Origin: NZQO01 sp964639255
Lineage (GTDB): Bacteria > Bacteroidota > Bacteroidia > Flavobacteriales > Flavobacteriaceae
DNA length: 15,864 bases
Reading direction: 5' to 3'
Assembly: GCA_964639255.1 (NCBI GenBank)
Contig: CAZXDP010000061.1
Span: forward strand, 1-15,864
Shown here one piece after another: positions 15,153 to 15,864 of the stretch (positions are counted from its first letter, which is position 1; each line of letters starts with the position of its first letter). The position numbers and the translations under genes are program-made. The notes under the pieces are model-generated. The model did not search any database. It saw only the letters and a list, made by a program, of their open reading frames with translations, and was not told where the DNA came from.

Positions 15153-15778
15153 ATTACACTTGTAAAGATAAATAGGTAATGCAATATGCTGCCGCACAAT
15201 ACAAACAAGTGCCAAATTACGTGCCCAAAAGGTATTCTTCTATCGAGCACATAAAACAGTACGCCAACAGTATAGGCTGCTCCTCCACCCATAAGCAATG
15301 CTAAGCCTGCAGTATCGACAGATTCCTTCAGGGCAGAGAAATCAAAGACAATTAGCCAACCCATAATTAGGTATAGCAAGGTAGAAAATAGCTCGAACTT
15401 TCCCGTATAGAAAATTTTCAAAAAGGTTCCTAATAAGGCAATACCCCAAACTAGCCAAAACAGAGTCCATCCTAAACTGTGCTCCAATGTAATGAGCACG
15501 ACTGGGGAATAGGTGCCGGCAATAAGCAAATATATACTTATATGATCTAGTTTACGATAGAAAAATTTGCGCGAGGTACGTGTTTCATAATGGTAAAGCG
15601 TAGAGGTGAAATAGAGAGTTGCCAACGAAACCCCGTATAGTGCGGTACCGAGCACCCCTTCCCAAGTCTGGTATTTTTGAAATACGAACAATAGCGAAAA
15701 CCCTACTAAGCTGAGCAAAAACCCGATACCATGGGTAAGTGCGTTTAAAAATTCTTCTTTTTCAGTTGGGAGACGCAT
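15149..15778 (-). CDS. PAQR/TrhA family (hemolysin III) membrane protein
   Basis: The product has 209 residues, beginning MRLPTEKEEFLNALTHGIGF, with seven transmembrane helices. The conserved family residues are visible: E and H in EEFLNALTHGIG, S and H in STLYHYE, D and H in KLDHISIYLLIAGTY, and the terminal pair in FGHVIWHLFVLCG. These residues coordinate zinc in the PAQR superfamily. Bacterial members were first named hemolysin III; TrhA from E. coli has been linked to membrane-lipid and energy homeostasis rather than true haemolysis. It is probably an inner-membrane protein. The stop overlaps that of the ZIP gene at 15149-15152, with no visible terminator between. No clear promoter was found upstream of 15778. 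Confidence 0.9.
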   Translation of the reverse strand: MRLPTEKEEFLNALTHGIGFLLSLVGFSLLFVFQKYQTWEGVLGTALYGVSLATLYFTSTLYHYETRTSRKFFYRKLDHISIYLLIAGTYSPVVLITLEHSLGWTLFWLVWGIALLGTFLKIFYTGKFELFSTLLYLIMGWLIVFDFSALKESVDTAGLALLMGGGAAYTVGVLFYVLDRRIPFGHVIWHLFVLCGSILHYLFIFTSVI

Positions 15779-15830
15779 CGCAATGTAAAGCTATTAAATG
15801 AAAATGAGTAAGCCCCTCAATCCACGGCAT

Positions 15831-15864
15831 AAAAAAAGGCCCCCGATATCGCTATCGGGGGCCT
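15831..15864 (-). terminator. Intrinsic terminator of a minus-strand gene beyond the right edge
   Basis: A 12-base-pair perfect stem (AGGCCCCCGATA, 15837-15848, with 15853-15864) closes over TCGC. The run of A on the left reads as T on the minus strand after the hairpin, so it ends a leftward transcript coming from outside the window, before the PAQR gene. The right arm touches the window edge. Confidence 0.85.

Noticed and set aside
15779..15830. TAGCTTTA as a promoter -7 element for the PAQR gene (minus strand, near 15790)
   Set aside because: The final G of TAnnTTTG is missing and the nearest TTG is about 24 bases away, so support is too weak to list.
1..15864. Mobile elements, CRISPR arrays, tRNA or rRNA genes
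   Set aside because: No regularly spaced repeats, transposase or integrase motifs, or recognisable structural RNA sequences were found on reading both strands.

Overview
The window looks like chromosomal DNA from a member of the Flavobacteriaceae (Bacteroidota), probably marine or environmental. Five signs point there: families that are largely Bacteroidota-specific (DUF4834, DUF6452, DUF6048), flavobacterial-type promoters (TTG, about 19-21 bases, TAnnTTTG), AT-rich spacers with weak Shine-Dalgarno signals, a YfhO/glycosyltransferase pair, and what looks like a sulfonolipid (capnine-type) locus. I see no insertion sequence, phage gene, tRNA, rRNA or CRISPR array. Genes are densely packed and no gene-free stretch exceeds 150 bases.

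Layout. (1) Positions 1-3946, minus strand: a DUF4834 membrane protein, a large YfhO-family membrane protein, and a GT4-type glycosyltransferase that runs off the left edge. YfhO and the glycosyltransferase are 3 bases apart and suggest surface glycan assembly. (2) Positions 4056-6173, plus strand: an outer-membrane barrel of the MetA-like 'transporter' family followed 3 bases later by a two-domain GNAT protein. (3) Positions 6226-10881, minus strand: an alpha-oxoamine-synthase-family enzyme resembling serine palmitoyltransferase (probable cysteate fatty-acyltransferase), a cystathionine-beta-synthase/cysteine-synthase-like enzyme (candidate cysteate synthase), and an oligopeptidase B-like lipoprotein. 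(4) Positions 11031-12530, plus strand: YbaB/EbfC, a DUF6452 lipoprotein and a DUF6048 barrel-like protein in one tight operon. (5) Positions 12537-13694, minus strand: a THUMP-domain RlmL-like rRNA methyltransferase, divergent from a plus-strand SAM methyltransferase and ZIP metal transporter (13753-15152). (6) Positions 15149-15778, minus strand: a PAQR/TrhA (hemolysin III) membrane protein. A strong terminator at the right edge closes a minus-strand gene outside the window.

The most interesting part is 5055-8664. A PLP enzyme that could make cysteate, a PLP enzyme that could join it to a fatty acyl group (giving 3-ketocapnine), and a GNAT protein resembling bacterial ceramide synthase (a possible N-acyltransferase giving N-acylated sulfonolipid) lie side by side. 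Together they would cover most of a sulfobacin-type sulfonolipid pathway, lacking only a recognisable ketone reductase. The family calls are firm; the specific substrates are inferred.
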